NCBI GenBank assembly: GCA_029856615.1
Contig: JAHKLF010000083.1
Span: 1-6,728 of the forward strand
Direction of reading: 5' to 3'
Length of the DNA: 6,728 nucleotides
DNA from: Candidatus Njordarchaeota archaeon
GTDB taxonomy: Archaea; Asgardarchaeota; Njordarchaeia; Njordarchaeales; Njordarchaeaceae
Positions 5,926 to 6,728 of this stretch are shown here, piece by piece. The position numbers and the translations under genes are program-made. Under the pieces are notes generated by a model. That model was not told the DNA's origin. It saw only the letters and a list, made by a program, of their open reading frames with translations, and did not search any database. Each line of letters opens with the position of its first letter. Position 1 is the stretch's first letter.

Positions 5926-6480
5926 ATGTTGTCTGAATTAATGCCTGATGAGTTAAAAAAAGCATGCAAGATGATAGGTAAGCCTTTAGAATGGTATATT
6001 GTCGGTCTACTAGAAGGCCAAGCATCTTTTGCATACGCACTACGGAAGATTCTAACTGATATATTGGGTAAAGATGAGGCTTCAAGTGTAATTGCAAAAA
6101 TTTGGCGCTTAAGGGCAAAATCATTTGCTCAAAGATATCTAAGAGAGAGACCGCAAAAGACGGCTGACATATCAACAGTTGGTCAAATTGCCAAAGCTTG
6201 GTGGGAGCGAGAATTCGCAATACCCTATGAGATAGTCAAAAATGACCCTAATGAGCATATAGGTAAAATCCCTATATGTCCTTACTGGGAAATAATGAAG
6301 AAGATGTATGGGGCGGCTCCATCCACGGTATATGTGAGAAAGGCTTTAACAGAGACCACAATTGAGGAATTTAAGGGTATAGCTGAAGCATTAGGCTTGG
6401 ATGTTGAAGTTATTGTTGAGAAGTTGATATGTTGCGGTGACGATGAATGTCTATTCATAGTTAAAAGGAAGGAGAACTAA
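5926..6480 (+). CDS. Uncharacterised protein with C-terminal ATC-hydrolase/V4R-like cysteine signature
   Basis: The function is not known. The 184-residue product is soluble, with no signal peptide or membrane helix. Residues 1-75 look largely helical and basic (ALRKILTDILG, AKIWRLRAKSFAQRYLRE), followed by AKAWWEREF at 89-97. The C-terminal half begins with ICPYWE (Cys118) and ends VEKLICCGDDECLFIVKR, with Cys169, Cys170 and Cys175. A CP motif about 50 residues before a GDxxCxF ending resembles my memory of L-2-amino-thiazoline-4-carboxylate hydrolase-like proteins, and the ending also recalls V4R domains; this is a weak pattern match. I prefer the ATG at 5926. In-frame TTG (5911) and GTG (5920) lie upstream without a better ribosome site. 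The gene is divergent from the exchanger and convergent with the LivF-type gene, 51 bases apart. The reading frame uses codons much like its neighbours, so it is probably a real gene. Confidence 0.8.
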   Translation: MLSELMPDELKKACKMIGKPLEWYIVGLLEGQASFAYALRKILTDILGKDEASSVIAKIWRLRAKSFAQRYLRERPQKTADISTVGQIAKAWWEREFAIPYEIVKNDPNEHIGKIPICPYWEIMKKMYGAAPSTVYVRKALTETTIEEFKGIAEALGLDVEVIVEKLICCGDDECLFIVKRKEN

Positions 6481-6531
6481 ATTAACGTTTCTAAAAGCAA
6501 TATCAAAATAAATAAGAATGCGATTGGTGGT

Positions 6532-6728
6532 TTATCCTCCAAGATAAGCTTTTTTAACTAATGGATTTTCCCTTAATTCATCAGCCGTACCAGTTAATAC
6601 TACTTTACCAGTCTCAAGTAAGTAACCTCTATTTGCAATTTCCAGAGACTTTCTTGCATTCTGCTCGACTAGTAGAATAGTAATTCCTTCATCTCTTAGT
6701 CTTTTTATCACTTCAAATAATCTATCAA
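6532..6728 (-). CDS. livF: Branched-chain amino acid/amide ABC transporter ATP-binding protein, LivF type (C-terminal 64 residues)
   Basis: This is the 3' end of an ATPase subunit of a hydrophobic amino acid or amide importer; the gene starts beyond the right edge. The visible part begins just after where Walker B and the D-loop should be. It reads GITILLVEQNA, the LivF version of the switch region with Gln-Asn in place of the histidine found in LivG. It then continues with ANRGYLLETGKVVLTGTADEL and closes with KKAYLGG and TAA, matching the usual LivF C-terminus. UrtE-type urea transporter subunits look similar over this stretch, so the substrate class is open. The other transporter subunits would be expected to the right. 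It converges with the plus-strand gene ending at 6480. The minus strand past its stop is moderately T-rich (CTTATTTATTTTG) and may serve as its terminator. Confidence 0.9.
   Translation of the reverse strand, partial: DRLFEVIKRLRDEGITILLVEQNARKSLEIANRGYLLETGKVVLTGTADELRENPLVKKAYLGG

Noticed and set aside
5891..6220. 109-codon open frame on the minus strand opposite the 184-residue protein
   Set aside because: The plus-strand frame is longer, has better codon use and a family-like C-terminal motif. The minus frame has no ribosome site or domain that I recognise.

Overview
The window is AT-rich archaeal DNA. The evidence is Shine-Dalgarno-like motifs of the GGAGG/GAGGTG type next to ATG, GTG and possibly TTG starts, AT-rich box A-like promoter elements, T-rich ends without strong hairpins, heavy use of ATA and AGA/AGG codons, and a solute-binding protein with an N-terminal membrane segment instead of a lipobox cysteine. 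A thermophilic or anaerobic Thermoproteota-type archaeon would fit, but the lineage is an inference; no rRNA or other marker gene is present.

Layout. On the minus strand, from 4284 down to the left edge, lies a complete carbohydrate-type (MalEFGK/UgpBAEC-like) ABC importer operon: solute-binding protein (2875-4284), two permeases (1868-2809 and 1032-1871) and the ATPase (1-1026, with its last residues beyond the edge). The two permease genes overlap by a GTGA stop/start junction, and the ATPase follows within 5 bases. The binding protein is separated from the permeases by 65 bases holding T-tracts and two overlapping inverted repeats, a plausible device for making more binding protein than transporter. 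Upstream is a 321-base gap with no convincing gene but with a putative promoter, a T-tract and a cluster of ATGTTA/TAACAT half-sites. Then comes a minus-strand cation exchanger of the Na+/Ca2+ exchanger superfamily (4606-5739).

Divergent from the exchanger across a 186-base promoter region is a plus-strand gene (5926-6480) for a 184-residue soluble protein of unknown function. Its C-terminal cysteine pattern recalls L-2-amino-thiazoline-4-carboxylate hydrolase-like and V4R-like domains. It converges on the 3' end of a second ABC transporter ATPase (6532-6728, minus), clearly the C-terminus of a LivF-type branched-chain amino acid or amide importer subunit.

Together the genes point to a heterotroph importing sugars or related polyols and amino acids or amides, with an ion exchanger between the two transporter loci. 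I see no CRISPR array, tRNA, rRNA, insertion sequence or defence system. The most interesting items are the unassigned cysteine-rich protein with a palindrome over its putative promoter and a duplicated start region, the divergent exchanger repeats, and the inverted repeats and T-tracts in the importer operon.
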